Source: an uncultured Bacteroidia bacterium
GTDB lineage: Bacteria > Bacteroidota > Bacteroidia > J057 > CALAJH01
NCBI GenBank assembly: GCA_937922655.1
Contig: CALAJH010000016.1
Span: 1 to 64,000 of the forward strand
Length of the DNA: 64,000 nt
Direction of reading: 5' to 3'
A model generated the notes under the pieces. The model ran no database searches and had not been told where the DNA came from. It saw only the letters and a program-made list of their open reading frames with translations. Within the stretch, counting starts at the first letter, position 1; the number at the start of each line of letters is the position of its first letter. The translations under genes and the position numbers were made by a program. Of this stretch, positions 50,928 to 59,673 are shown in pieces.

Positions 50928-51635
50928 ATGCGGACGTTAAAGTTCATGGTATTGGGGGCGGCGGCCCTGTGGGCGACGGCTTGCGGCCCGACGAAAAAAT
51001 TGGCCCGCGCCCCGGAATCGACGTTCAATTTTTCATCCGAAGCCTATACGCTTGTCGGCAAGGGCGCCTTGTGGCAGAACGGCGAACGCTCGTCGTTCAA
51101 CGTAACGCTCAAACTTTACAAAGACTCCTTGATATGGGCGAACTTCAGCCTTTTGGGCATTGAAGGGGCGCGTTTGGTCGTCCAGCCCGATTCCGTACAC
51201 ATCCTCAACCGTCTGGACCGCAAACACGTCGCTTACGGCCATGTTTCCGAACTGGTGCGTCACCGTTATCCCGTCGGACTCTTGTCCCGGCTGTTGGTCG
51301 GTCGGCTGACGGCCGACGAAATGCGCCGTTTCAAAAACGACAACGACCGCATCGACCAAACGGAAATTTTGTACGAAGCGACCGACGACTTCGTAAACGC
51401 TTTTTCGCTGAAAAACGCAACGGGCTCGCTTTCTTTTCGCACCGAAGAGCGCTTGCAGGTCAACGGCTTGAGCGTGCCGAAGCGTTGCCGTTTTGCCGTA
51501 GAAGGCACGAAAAACGTACGCGTCGAAGTCGAATTTAGCGACGTGCGCAGGGAGCCCGTCCCTGTTCGTCCCGGTTTTTCCATCCCCAAAGATTATGCGC
51601 ACGAATCGGTTTCGGTGGCCGGTATGTTTCATTAG
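50928..51635 (+). CDS. DUF4292 lipoprotein
   Basis: 235 residues from ATG 50928. Lipobox A-T-A-C (cysteine at 18 after W-A-T-A). The mature part is an LolA/LolB-like beta domain with L-W-Q-N-G-E-R and S-L-I-W-A-N-F-S-L-L-G-I-E-G-A-R, the DUF4292 pattern. In Bacteroidota this gene commonly sits directly before an EnvC-like gene, as here. The two overlap by 41 bases, suggesting coupled expression. A role in outer-membrane lipoprotein or envelope assembly is inferred from the fold and synteny, not known. Confidence 0.87.
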   Translation: MRTLKFMVLGAAALWATACGPTKKLARAPESTFNFSSEAYTLVGKGALWQNGERSSFNVTLKLYKDSLIWANFSLLGIEGARLVVQPDSVHILNRLDRKHVAYGHVSELVRHRYPVGLLSRLLVGRLTADEMRRFKNDNDRIDQTEILYEATDDFVNAFSLKNATGSLSFRTEERLQVNGLSVPKRCRFAVEGTKNVRVEVEFSDVRREPVPVRPGFSIPKDYAHESVSVAGMFH

Positions 51636-52788
51636 TCTGAGCTTTGGGGTGCTTTTCGCCCAAGACGCGCCCAAAGAAATCCGTAAACTTGAACTCGTCG
51701 AGCAGCAGCTCGAGTCCGAAGTCCAAAAAACCGAACGCCTGCTCAACGCCACCAAACAAAACAAACGCAAATCGTTCAACGAAATTGCGCTTTTAAACAA
51801 ACAAATCCGGCTTCGTTCCCGGCTGTTGGGAAGCATCAATCGACAAATCGAAACGCTCGAAGGGGAAATCGCGCAAATCGAAACGCTTGTCGGCTCGATA
51901 GAGGCGGACATCGAGCGCTATGCCGCCAGTCACGACGTGGCCGTGCGCCGGGCCTACGTTTATTCTTACGACCTCGGCCCCCTGCTCTGGATTTTTTGCG
52001 CCTCGGGCTTTGAAGAGCTGTTCAACCGTTTGCTGTACTACAAAGAAATCGCCAAGTTCCGCAACAACCAAATCCACGTCGTTTCCCGAACGAAAAAACT
52101 GCTTTTGCAGAAAAAAGACCGCAAACAGCGCATGAAAGCCGAAAAAGAAGCGCTGCTCAACAAACGCATCGACGAAAAGAAAAAACTCGACGCCGCCAAA
52201 GACGATAAAGACAAACTTTACCGCGACCTCAAGCGTTCGGAAAAGGAATACACCCTTCAGGTCGAAAATTATCGTAAAGAACTGCGCCAAATTCGAGAAA
52301 ACATCAAAAAACTCATCGCCGAATCCCGTAAAACGGGCCTGACCGATGCGGAAAACAAACTTTCCGCGGGTTTTGCGGGCAACAAAGGCAAACTGCCGTG
52401 GCCCGTGGCCATGGGCGAAAGCGTTGTTTCGGAGGGTTTTGGAAAAACGCTCAACGCCGCCGGCAACGAGGTCATCAACGACGGCATCTATTTCACGACC
52501 AAACCCGGACAAAAAGTCAGGTCCGTTTTTGCGGGAAAGGTAACGATGATTTCCAAAGTGCCGGCCTACGGCAACGTCGTCATCGTCCAACACGGCAAAT
52601 ACCGCACCGTCTACGCCAACGTCGAAAACGTCAAGGTACAAAAAGACCAAGAAATCGAAATCTTGCAAGAAATCGGCACGGTCAAAAACGACCCTTTCAC
52701 CGGCGACGCAAGGCTCTATTTTCAAATCTATCGCGACTTCAACCCCGTCAATCCGTCGGTTTGGGTCCAAAACGGCATGCCGAATTGA
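51595..52788 (+). CDS. Murein hydrolase activator EnvC-like, M23 family
   Basis: 397 residues with a signal peptide (R-W-P-V-C-F-I-S-L-S-F-G-V-L-F-A-Q). Long coiled-coils follow (E-L-V-E-Q-Q-L-E-S; K-R-K-S-F-N-E-I; many K/E repeats to residue ~245). The C-terminal LytM/M23 domain has G-E-S-V-V-S-E-G-F-G, G-I-Y-F-T-T-K-P-G-Q-K and V-F-A-G-K-V-T-M. The catalytic H-x-x-x-D and H-x-H of active M23 enzymes are absent (Y-F-T-T replaces the first), so it is an activator of amidases rather than a peptidase, like EnvC. The start gives a 41-base overlap with the DUF4292 gene. Confidence 0.88.
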   Translation: MRTNRFRWPVCFISLSFGVLFAQDAPKEIRKLELVEQQLESEVQKTERLLNATKQNKRKSFNEIALLNKQIRLRSRLLGSINRQIETLEGEIAQIETLVGSIEADIERYAASHDVAVRRAYVYSYDLGPLLWIFCASGFEELFNRLLYYKEIAKFRNNQIHVVSRTKKLLLQKKDRKQRMKAEKEALLNKRIDEKKKLDAAKDDKDKLYRDLKRSEKEYTLQVENYRKELRQIRENIKKLIAESRKTGLTDAENKLSAGFAGNKGKLPWPVAMGESVVSEGFGKTLNAAGNEVINDGIYFTTKPGQKVRSVFAGKVTMISKVPAYGNVVIVQHGKYRTVYANVENVKVQKDQEIEILQEIGTVKNDPFTGDARLYFQIYRDFNPVNPSVWVQNGMPN

Positions 52789-52890
52789 CGCGCCTTGAAC
52801 GTCAAGCGTGTTTGTAAATTAAGATTCGAAAAGCCCGGACCGGAAGTTCTCAACCCTCCGGGTTTCCCAACGGCGGTTATTAAAGGCACA

Positions 52891-52919
52891 AAAAAAGCCG
52901 GCGTGTTTGCGCCGGCTTC
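52891..52919 (-). terminator. Rho-independent terminator of the M43 protease gene
   Basis: Stem AAGCCGGCG/CGCCGGCTT (52896-52904 with 52911-52919) and an A-run at 52891-52897 that is a T-run on the minus strand. Confidence 0.85.
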
Positions 52920-52943
52920 GAGGTTAGGTTGAGGACTTGAAAG

Positions 52944-55220
52944 CTAATATTTTATCAATTTGTGGCCGTTTAAGGCGTGTCCGTCCAACGTTCCGCGAAC
53001 AAAGTAAATGCCCGCCGGGCGGCCCGCAAGGTCGATTTCGACTTCACCCGAAACGGCGGCGGCGTTCTCGTGGCTCCAAACCTTTTTGCCCGCAACGTCG
53101 AAAACTTCCAAGCGCAACGCCGCCGGACGCGAAAGGGTCAGGTATGCGGCGGTGGACGTCGAAAACGGATTGGGGGCAAAACGCAGGGAATGGTTTGTGG
53201 TCGTGGATACGGTGCGCGAAGTACACAACGCCGGATTGACCACACAGGAGTCCGGGCAATTGGGAATGCCCGCACAGGTGTCGGCCGTAGCCGTGATGGA
53301 TACCTCGTCGATAAACAGGTCGTTGCCAAAACCGCAGATCGTTTCAAACTTGACCTTGACGCGTTCGGCTCCGACAAACGACGCCGGAAAATTAAGCACG
53401 ACTTCCTTCCATTGACCGGCGTTGGCGGGGTTGGTGCGTTGGGTGCCGGGGTCGGAGGTGGCGTTCGGCGTTCCCGAAACGGTACTGAGTTCTTGTCCGC
53501 CTTTACGAAACAGTTGCGTCCATGTGTTGCCGCAATCTTTTGAGGCCCAAACGATAAGCGTGTCCGTGTAGGTAAAATCGTAAGCGGGAAGGGCGCCCTC
53601 GGGTTTGGCGTAACGAAGCGGGCGATAGGCGTAAGCGAACGAAAGTTTGGGGTCGATTTGGTCTTTGAGGGAAACAAAGGGGGTGATGAGTCCGTCACGG
53701 GCGGCGTAATCGCTGTAATTGAAAAGGTTTATGAGCGCCGAGCCGTTGTTGGCCGTTCCGAAGGCGCCCGTCGTCGAACGGTCCCATGTGTAGGTGTAAA
53801 AAAACGGGTGTGCGTCGCGGTTGTCCACCTGCCAATCGTCCGGAGGAAATTTGTTGCTTTCAAAACCTTCGAAGAACGGAAGCGGATAGGTTTGCTCCTC
53901 GGGCAATACGGTGATGAAATCTTCGAGGGTTGTCGTCGATTCAACGCCCGAATAGTTGTTTACCGTTAGGGTAACGCTGTATTTGCCCGCTTGGGCATAA
54001 GTAACGACGGGGCGATAATCGGTGGAAGTCGAGGGGGTGCCGCCGGGGAACGACCATTGGAAGGTGGTGGGGGCGTTGCGGGAGTAATCCAAAAAAGTAA
54101 CGGGGGTATTGGGACAAACGGTGCGTCGGTCGGCCCAAAAGTTGGCTGTTGGCGGTCCCCACGGCCCGGTACCCGTGCCTTCGAGGTTGTCCTGCTGCCA
54201 CAAATGAAAGCGCCGCCAATAGTTTTCGTTTTCGAGGGCGTTTTGGGAGCGAAGGGTTTGTCCGCGAGTAATGAGGTTGCAACGCGAGTCGTCGGAGGTG
54301 TAGTCCATGATGTTGCGCGGATTGTCGGGAAGGTCGCCGGCGCCTTCGTTGCAGGTGTTGAGGCGGTCGTTGGTGTTTTTGAAGTCCGAGCTGATAACCG
54401 GCGGGGTGTCGAGCACTTGGTCGCCGTGCTGCCCTAATGCGCAACCAAAATTAAAAGGATGAAAGAGGTTGAGGAAATGGCCGATTTCATGGTCTACGGT
54501 ACGGCTGTAACCTTGCGGACTTCTCACTCCGACGTCGGAAGCAATGACGACGACGCCGTCGGTTTCGGCGCTCGGCGTCCATGGAAATTGTGCGTAGCCC
54601 GCCAACGGGCCGTTGTCGCTGTCGATTTTATTCACCACCCAAATATTTAAGTATCGGGTGGGGTCCCATTGACGGGTGGCTTTGAGTTCGAAGTCGTTGT
54701 TTTTGTGGTGGTTGCTGACGGCGGCGTTGGCTTCGCGGGTAATGCCCGTGGTGGGGTTGCCGTCGGGGTCGAGGGTGGCCAAAGCGAATTCGATGCGGGT
54801 GTCGGGCGCCAAATCCGAGTACCCCGGCGTGTTGGGAAGGTTGCGGTAGTTCTCGAAGAGCATTTGAATCATATTGTTCACCCGCTGGTCGGAGATATTG
54901 CTCGACGGCCCCGAAGAAATAATGTGAACCACCACGGGAATGATGTAGCGCGAACGGGTGTCGTTGTCGCCGGCGGTTTTCGCCGCGTCAAACCCCGGAT
55001 TGTGAAAACGCAAACCGCCTTTGGGCAATGCGCTTCGGAAATACGCTTCGCTTTCTTCGAAAAGCCGACGAAATTCGGGGTCGGTCTCAATCCTTCGTTC
55101 CGTTTCCTCGACCCCGCATCGCAATCGACGGGGTTCTTGGGCCTGTGCGGACGCGGCCGTGATTAGCAACGTCGCCGCGAACAGTACCTTTTGCCTCGTT
55201 TTTTTTGTCATTTTTTTCAA
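52944..55220 (-). CDS. T9SS-secreted M43 (pappalysin-like) zinc metalloprotease
   Basis: 758 residues. Signal peptide ending T-A-A-S-A-Q-A. The catalytic domain has the zinc motif H244-E-I-G-H248…H254 (T-V-D-H-E-I-G-H-F-L-N-L-F-H) and a Met-turn N-I-M-D-Y-T about 50 residues later, the M43 pattern. A PKD-like domain (T-F-Q-W-S-F-P-G-G-T) and a jelly-roll region follow, then a C-terminal sorting domain (R-F-A-P-N-P-F-S and G-I-Y-F-V-R-G-T…K-L-I-K-Y). It is exported across the outer membrane and digests proteins outside. A terminator follows on the minus strand. Confidence 0.93.
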   Translation of the reverse strand: MKKMTKKTRQKVLFAATLLITAASAQAQEPRRLRCGVEETERRIETDPEFRRLFEESEAYFRSALPKGGLRFHNPGFDAAKTAGDNDTRSRYIIPVVVHIISSGPSSNISDQRVNNMIQMLFENYRNLPNTPGYSDLAPDTRIEFALATLDPDGNPTTGITREANAAVSNHHKNNDFELKATRQWDPTRYLNIWVVNKIDSDNGPLAGYAQFPWTPSAETDGVVVIASDVGVRSPQGYSRTVDHEIGHFLNLFHPFNFGCALGQHGDQVLDTPPVISSDFKNTNDRLNTCNEGAGDLPDNPRNIMDYTSDDSRCNLITRGQTLRSQNALENENYWRRFHLWQQDNLEGTGTGPWGPPTANFWADRRTVCPNTPVTFLDYSRNAPTTFQWSFPGGTPSTSTDYRPVVTYAQAGKYSVTLTVNNYSGVESTTTLEDFITVLPEEQTYPLPFFEGFESNKFPPDDWQVDNRDAHPFFYTYTWDRSTTGAFGTANNGSALINLFNYSDYAARDGLITPFVSLKDQIDPKLSFAYAYRPLRYAKPEGALPAYDFTYTDTLIVWASKDCGNTWTQLFRKGGQELSTVSGTPNATSDPGTQRTNPANAGQWKEVVLNFPASFVGAERVKVKFETICGFGNDLFIDEVSITATADTCAGIPNCPDSCVVNPALCTSRTVSTTTNHSLRFAPNPFSTSTAAYLTLSRPAALRLEVFDVAGKKVWSHENAAAVSGEVEIDLAGRPAGIYFVRGTLDGHALNGHKLIKY

Positions 55221-55266
55221 TAAAGTACAAAAAATAAGTTAGGGTAGATAAGAACGTTGGAGTTTT

Positions 55267-56178
55267 TTACTTGGCAACGAATTTATACTTCGATTCCAAT
55301 TCTTTTTTCGTCGTTTGGATGACCTTGACCTGCATGGTAATGTTTTCGTTGGGCCGGTCGCGGTTGTTTTTCGGTTGTTCGGCGATTTTGTCCACCACGT
55401 CCATACCCGAAATCACTTCTCCGAATACGGTGTAAGCGTTGTCCAGAAAGGCGGCGCCGCCGATTTCGATGTAATCTTTTTTTGCTTGTTCGCTAAACGA
55501 AAATTCTTTGTTGCCGTCGGCTTTGTAGGCCTCCATGACCTGACCGATGAGTCGTTGTTGCAAGCGCATCATGGAGTCGAGGTCGGTTTGTTGAAGCGTT
55601 TGCCAATCGACTTTTTGAATCCATTCGTTCTCGGGGCGGGACATATACGTGGGCATATAGCTTTGCAAGGCTTGCTGGTTGATTTGGTCTTCCATCATTT
55701 CAAGTTCTTGTTCGCCGAACTTTTTGCCCTGAACGATGTAAAATTGGCATCCCGACGAGGCGCGAAGCGGATTGACGTTGTCGCCGAGGCGGGCCGCCGC
55801 CACCGCGCCGCGTTTGTGGTAATAGCCCTCGACGATTTCGGCGGGGATGGTGTAACCGTTTTCGCCTTGTCCGTCGTCGTCGGGGTTGTCGTTTTTAGAG
55901 TTCGGGTCGCCGCCTTGAATCATGAATTCCTTGATAATTCGATGAAAGGTGGTGCCGTTGTAAAAGCCGCTTTCCGCCAATTTGATAAAGTTTTCACGGT
56001 GTTTGACGGTCTTTTCATAGGGATAAATCAATATATCCCCGAATTTAGTCGTGATTTGTACCAATTTGACCTTGTCCGGCGCCTCTTTGGCGCCCGATTG
56101 GGCGCAACCGACGGCGGCAACTCCGACCATAAGCAAGACGGTCCATGCGCAAGCGGCGTGTTTCATGGGTTTTTTCAT
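55267..56178 (-). CDS. Cyclophilin-type peptidyl-prolyl isomerase lipoprotein
   Basis: 303 residues from ATG 56178 (a TTG at 56190 is also open). The signal ends in the lipobox A-A-V-G-C. Isomerase motifs: F-H-R-I-I-K-E-F-M-I-Q-G-G-D, S-S-G-C-Q-F-Y-I-V-Q-G, and Y-T-V-F-G-E-V-I-S-G-M-D-V-V. An insert of about 95 residues, rich in Q and M, separates the last two, a variant seen in Bacteroidota. It probably folds periplasmic proteins. Co-transcription with the M23 gene upstream is unclear because a 326-base gap separates them. Confidence 0.92.
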   Translation of the reverse strand: MKKPMKHAACAWTVLLMVGVAAVGCAQSGAKEAPDKVKLVQITTKFGDILIYPYEKTVKHRENFIKLAESGFYNGTTFHRIIKEFMIQGGDPNSKNDNPDDDGQGENGYTIPAEIVEGYYHKRGAVAAARLGDNVNPLRASSGCQFYIVQGKKFGEQELEMMEDQINQQALQSYMPTYMSRPENEWIQKVDWQTLQQTDLDSMMRLQQRLIGQVMEAYKADGNKEFSFSEQAKKDYIEIGGAAFLDNAYTVFGEVISGMDVVDKIAEQPKNNRDRPNENITMQVKVIQTTKKELESKYKFVAK

Positions 56179-56504
56179 TATTTTTTCCAACGCTTTGGTG
56201 TACGTTTACGTTACGAAATTACGAACTTTTTTCACAACCGACAAACATTTCATCCCCAAAGTTGTTTTTGCCCGAAAAATTCATTCTCGACGGTCTTTGT
56301 TTTCTTGCGCCGAATGAAAAACGTTCGTGGAAACGAAAACACAAATTGATGGATTACGCGCTTTCTTTTTTGGTACGTTGAAACGTCGCGGTGAGGGCAG
56401 ACGTCGTTGCTTGCGGGTCGAAGAGAACGACGCGTCGAGTTTTCAAAAACATTCGGCGTTTTCATCGCCCCGAACCGACGTCCGTCGTTTCAAGCCCTTC
56501 GGCT
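56179..56504 (-). other. Intergenic region
   Basis: Between the M23 and cyclophilin genes on the minus strand. I see no gene, hairpin or exact TAnnTTTG element. Confidence 0.4.
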
Positions 56505-57506
56505 TTAATGCGGCAACTTGATTTTTTGGCCGATTTGCAAAACCGAATTGGGTTTCAAGCCGTTGATTTTGCACAGTTCGGAAACGGTGGTGTTGTATCT
56601 TACGGCCAAAGAACCGAGCAAATCCCCCGATTTGACGACGTGAAAACGGAGGTTTTCCGACGTTTCGGTCAGCTCTTCGTCCTCGTCGCTTTCGTTTTTG
56701 AGGTGGTTCTTGCCTTCGTGCGAACAGCCGGCCTTGTATTGGCAGAACCACGACTTGTCTACGGCGGCTTGGGCAAGTTTGACCTTTTGGGTTTTGAAGT
56801 CGATGATTCGTGCGGGGTCGAAGGTCATGCCGAAAAGCCGAAACTCGAAATGGAGGTGGGGGCCGGTCGAGCGGCCCGTGCTTCCGCCCAAACCCAGCGT
56901 TTGTCCGGCGCGAATGCGTATTCCCGGTTCGACCAATATTTGCGACAAATGGCCGTAAAGCGTTTCGAGTCCGCCTTCGTGGGCCACGACGACGAAATTG
57001 CCGTAGCCGTAACGGTCGTTTTTGGCGATGCGCACCGTGCCGTCCATTGCCGCCCGCACCGAGTCGCCCGTATGCAGGCCCATGTCCATGCCGTGGTGAA
57101 AATGAGAGCCGAAAAGGTTGCGCGGCCCGTAACCCGACGTGATTTGTCCTTTGACCGGAAAGGCGAAGCGTTCCAACGAAAGATGAAAGGTGTCGGGGCT
57201 GGTGGTTAGGTCGTAACCGTAGATGTTGATTTTGGGGTTGGAAAAATCCGACGCCGGAAACGACAACGGCACAAAGTATTCGGTTTTACGTACGATTTCG
57301 AAGTCAAAAACGGGTTTGCCGTTGCGTACCGTGTAGGGCGGTGCGTCGACGATTTCGGTGGACAAAGGATTGAAGACCGCTTTGGCGTGGGCGGTTTTGT
57401 TGGAGTCGGCGGGCGCTTCGGCCTTCGCCCACAGCATTCCCACGACCCAAAGCAGCAGTAGCGCCAACAGCAACCGTCTGACCGTCGTTTTCAACCGCGC
57501 GTTCAT
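56505..57506 (-). CDS. M23 peptidase with LysM domain
   Basis: 333 residues from ATG 57506. An N-terminal helix (L-L-L-A-L-L-L-L-W-V-V-G-M-L-W) serves as signal or anchor. The M23 domain is complete: G-S-H-F-H-H-G-M-D-M-G with H-x-x-x-D, and G-P-H-L-H-F-E-F. A charged linker leads to a C-terminal LysM (H-V-V-K-S-G-D-L-L-G-S-L-A-V-R-Y-N). It should cut peptidoglycan cross-links at the cell envelope. Unlike the EnvC-like protein at 51595-52788, its metal ligands are intact. Confidence 0.93.
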   Translation of the reverse strand: MNARLKTTVRRLLLALLLLWVVGMLWAKAEAPADSNKTAHAKAVFNPLSTEIVDAPPYTVRNGKPVFDFEIVRKTEYFVPLSFPASDFSNPKINIYGYDLTTSPDTFHLSLERFAFPVKGQITSGYGPRNLFGSHFHHGMDMGLHTGDSVRAAMDGTVRIAKNDRYGYGNFVVVAHEGGLETLYGHLSQILVEPGIRIRAGQTLGLGGSTGRSTGPHLHFEFRLFGMTFDPARIIDFKTQKVKLAQAAVDKSWFCQYKAGCSHEGKNHLKNESDEDEELTETSENLRFHVVKSGDLLGSLAVRYNTTVSELCKINGLKPNSVLQIGQKIKLPH

Positions 57507-57551
57507 AATTAATGCATGAAGTAAATGCGACTTAATGAAGTAAATACGGCG

Positions 57552-57582
57552 CAAAATTACGCCTTCGCCTTTCGTTACGCAA
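57552..57582 (-). promoter_or_regulatory. Promoter of the M23/LysM gene
   Basis: Minus strand TTG at 57582-57580, a 20-base spacer, then TAATTTTG at 57559-57552. ATG 57506 is 45 bases downstream. Confidence 0.8.
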
Positions 57583-57713
57583 CTTTAATTCCGTTCAAAT
57601 TATCCCAAATGTGAACGGAAAACCGGTGAATTGGAAAAACAATCCCCTAAAAGTTCGTCGGTCGTGGACGCAATGTGGATGCATGTGCGGGCGTTTGGCG
57701 CCAAATTGCGGCC

Positions 57714-58631
57714 ATGAAAGCGTGGGAAGAATTTATTGCTTACTGTAGACACGAAAAGAACGCCTCGGCGCACACCTGCGCCGCCTACGAGCGCGACTTG
57801 CGGCAAATGAACGATTTTTTCGGTCGGGAATACCATCTTTTTCCCGGCGACGACGCCCGGGACGCGGAAAAGATGGCCTTGTCCGGGGTTCGGCGTTGGC
57901 TGACCGAAGCCGGTCATCGACCCCGCACCCGCCGTCGAAAAGCCGCCGCCCTGCGTTCGTTTTTCAAGTTTTTGGTCAAAAGAAAGGGGGTCAAACCGCC
58001 CGATATTTCTCCGCTTGTCGCCCCCAAAATTCCCAAGCGTTTACCCGTCGCCGTCCCGTACGCCGAAATTTCCCGTATTCTCGACCACGCGCCCGACGAC
58101 GGTTTCGAGGCCGTACGCGACAAGTGCATGCTGGAAATACTTTATGGTTGTGGATTGCGGCGCGGGGAGTTGGTCGGGCTTTTGAATAAAAACGTCGGTT
58201 CCGACCGCCTCAAAGTCTTGGGAAAAGGCAACAAAGAACGTATCGTGCCGTTCGGAAAAGCGGTGGCCGCGGCCGTCGAACGTTATCGCGCCGTACGAAA
58301 GCAAGCCGGTTTTGCGGCAACGGAACCGTTTTTTTTGACGCAAAAAGGCAAACCCGTGTATGCCGGTTTGGTGCATCGGGTGGTTGTTCGCGCCTTGGCC
58401 GGCGTACCCGATTTGTCGCGGCGCAGTCCCCACGTTTTGAGGCATACTTTTGCCACGCATTTGACCGATTCGGGTTGCGACCTCAACGCCGTCAAGGAAC
58501 TTTTGGGCCACGCCTCTTTGGTCGCCACGCAAATTTACACCCACAACACCCCTGCGCGATTGCAGGCCGTACATCGGCGTGCGCATCCGCGCGGCGACCA
58601 AACCGATTCACCCGTGGTGGGAAAAGAATAG
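57714..58631 (+). CDS. xerC: Tyrosine recombinase, XerC/XerD-like
   Basis: 305 residues from ATG 57714, the usual Xer length. N-terminal SAM-like domain (F-I-A-Y-C-R-H-E-K-N-A-S-A-H-T). Catalytic set: R in Y-G-C-G-L-R-R-G-E-L, K in G-K-G-N-K-E-R, H and R in H-V-L-R-H-T-F-A-T-H-L, H in L-L-G-H-A-S-L and the nucleophile Y in T-Q-I-Y-T-H. It likely resolves chromosome dimers at dif; which Xer it is cannot be decided without the partner. The gene is not flanked by integron or phage genes. Its 3' end overlaps the convergent ZIP gene by 24 bases. Confidence 0.9.
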   Translation: MKAWEEFIAYCRHEKNASAHTCAAYERDLRQMNDFFGREYHLFPGDDARDAEKMALSGVRRWLTEAGHRPRTRRRKAAALRSFFKFLVKRKGVKPPDISPLVAPKIPKRLPVAVPYAEISRILDHAPDDGFEAVRDKCMLEILYGCGLRRGELVGLLNKNVGSDRLKVLGKGNKERIVPFGKAVAAAVERYRAVRKQAGFAATEPFFLTQKGKPVYAGLVHRVVVRALAGVPDLSRRSPHVLRHTFATHLTDSGCDLNAVKELLGHASLVATQIYTHNTPARLQAVHRRAHPRGDQTDSPVVGKE

Positions 58632-59285
58632 ATGCGGCACGGCGGCGGCGACCAATCCCGCCGCCAACCAACCGTAAGGACGGATGCTTTTTCGCAAGCG
58701 AAACAGGACAAACAAAAAATTGGCGACAAGCAGGCCGTTAATGGCGGCCTCGGGCAATTTGTTTTCCGGCGGCAAGGCGTACAAAACGATGCCCGCGCCC
58801 GCGAACGCCGTCAGCGACGCCGCCGCGTTCCAAAGCAAGATTTTTCCGGGGCGGAAGCCCGCGTGCATGAGCAGGCCCCATTCGGCCCACTCCTGACTAA
58901 GTTCATGGGCGAAAACGGCGGCGGCCAACCACGCCCCATGCGCCGGCGATTCTCCGAACGCCACGGCCAAGGCCCCACCGTCCAGAAAATTATGCAACGC
59001 GTCGCCGACAAGGTACGTTTTGGCCGTCGCTTTGGCGCCCGTTTTGTGATGAAAGACACGCTCGAAAACAAACCACAGCGCCAACCCGACAACTGCGAAA
59101 ACGGCGGAGCCCGGTCCGGCGGCGACGGCGCTCGGAACAAGGTGAAAAATCAATGCGCCCGCTACACCCCCGGCGGCAAACGCCGGCGCCCATGCCGTCG
59201 CGCGTATACGCAACGCCGGCATCAACGCCCCCGTCGCCGATACCACGGTTAAGCCCGTCAGCGTCGCCCATAAGCCCCATTCCAA
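58608..59285 (-). CDS. ZIP-family metal transporter
   Basis: 225 residues from TTG 59285. A TTG at 59306 is in frame but lies in the -7 element, so 59285 is preferred. About seven helices. Metal-site motif G-D-A-L-H-N-F-L-D-G is typical; the second motif reads H-E-L-S-Q-E-W-A-E-W-G where family members usually have H-E-L-P-Q-E-x-G-D, so P becomes S and G-D becomes A-E. It would move zinc or another divalent metal into the cytoplasm; the change may alter selectivity. Confidence 0.85.
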   Translation of the reverse strand: MEWGLWATLTGLTVVSATGALMPALRIRATAWAPAFAAGGVAGALIFHLVPSAVAAGPGSAVFAVVGLALWFVFERVFHHKTGAKATAKTYLVGDALHNFLDGGALAVAFGESPAHGAWLAAAVFAHELSQEWAEWGLLMHAGFRPGKILLWNAAASLTAFAGAGIVLYALPPENKLPEAAINGLLVANFLFVLFRLRKSIRPYGWLAAGLVAAAVPHLFFSHHG

Positions 59286-59303
59286 GTTCTTGCAACAAAG
59301 TCG

Positions 59304-59334
59304 CAAATATACGCGACTTTCCCGTTTTGTCCAA
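59304..59334 (-). promoter_or_regulatory. Promoter of the ZIP gene
   Basis: Minus strand TTG at 59334-59332, a 20-base spacer, then TATATTTG at 59311-59304. Confidence 0.8.
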
Positions 59335-59648
59335 TTCTTCCCCGCTTTGCAGGCTCAAAACAATAATCGTCGCGAGCGTGTTCTTTTGCGCGTCAAACAT
59401 CGTTTCTTGTCGCCGAAGGCAAACATAAACAAGGAACGGCTAATTATGCCCCTCCCGCCGATTTTTATTTTTAGCCCCAAGCCCGTTTGTTTTGACGGTG
59501 TACGACCGGTAACGAAAGATTGTTTCTCGTATATTCTCAACGTTTAAGGACAAGGGGTTGTTGTTTAATCCGTTCCGATTTTTTGTCGTTGTCCGCGCTG
59601 TACGTTATCGACATGCGAATGCCGTTCGGCGGCTTGTCGAAAAATCCT

Positions 59649-59656
59649 TATCTTTG
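59649..59656 (+). promoter_or_regulatory. -7 promoter element of the ceramidase gene
   Basis: TATCTTTG matches TAnnTTTG; ATG 59674 is 17 bases downstream. No TTG at a standard distance. Confidence 0.5.
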
Positions 59657-59673
59657 CCGCCGACAAACGAACC

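Larger units (their letters stand above)
59286..59673. other. Divergent intergenic region with two promoters
   Basis: Between the ZIP and ceramidase genes. It holds a promoter for each direction and nothing else that I recognise. Confidence 0.5.

Noticed and set aside
57714..58631. Tyrosine recombinase as an integrase of a mobile element
   Set aside because: Length and motifs fit housekeeping Xer, and no attachment repeats, phage genes or tRNA lie next to it.
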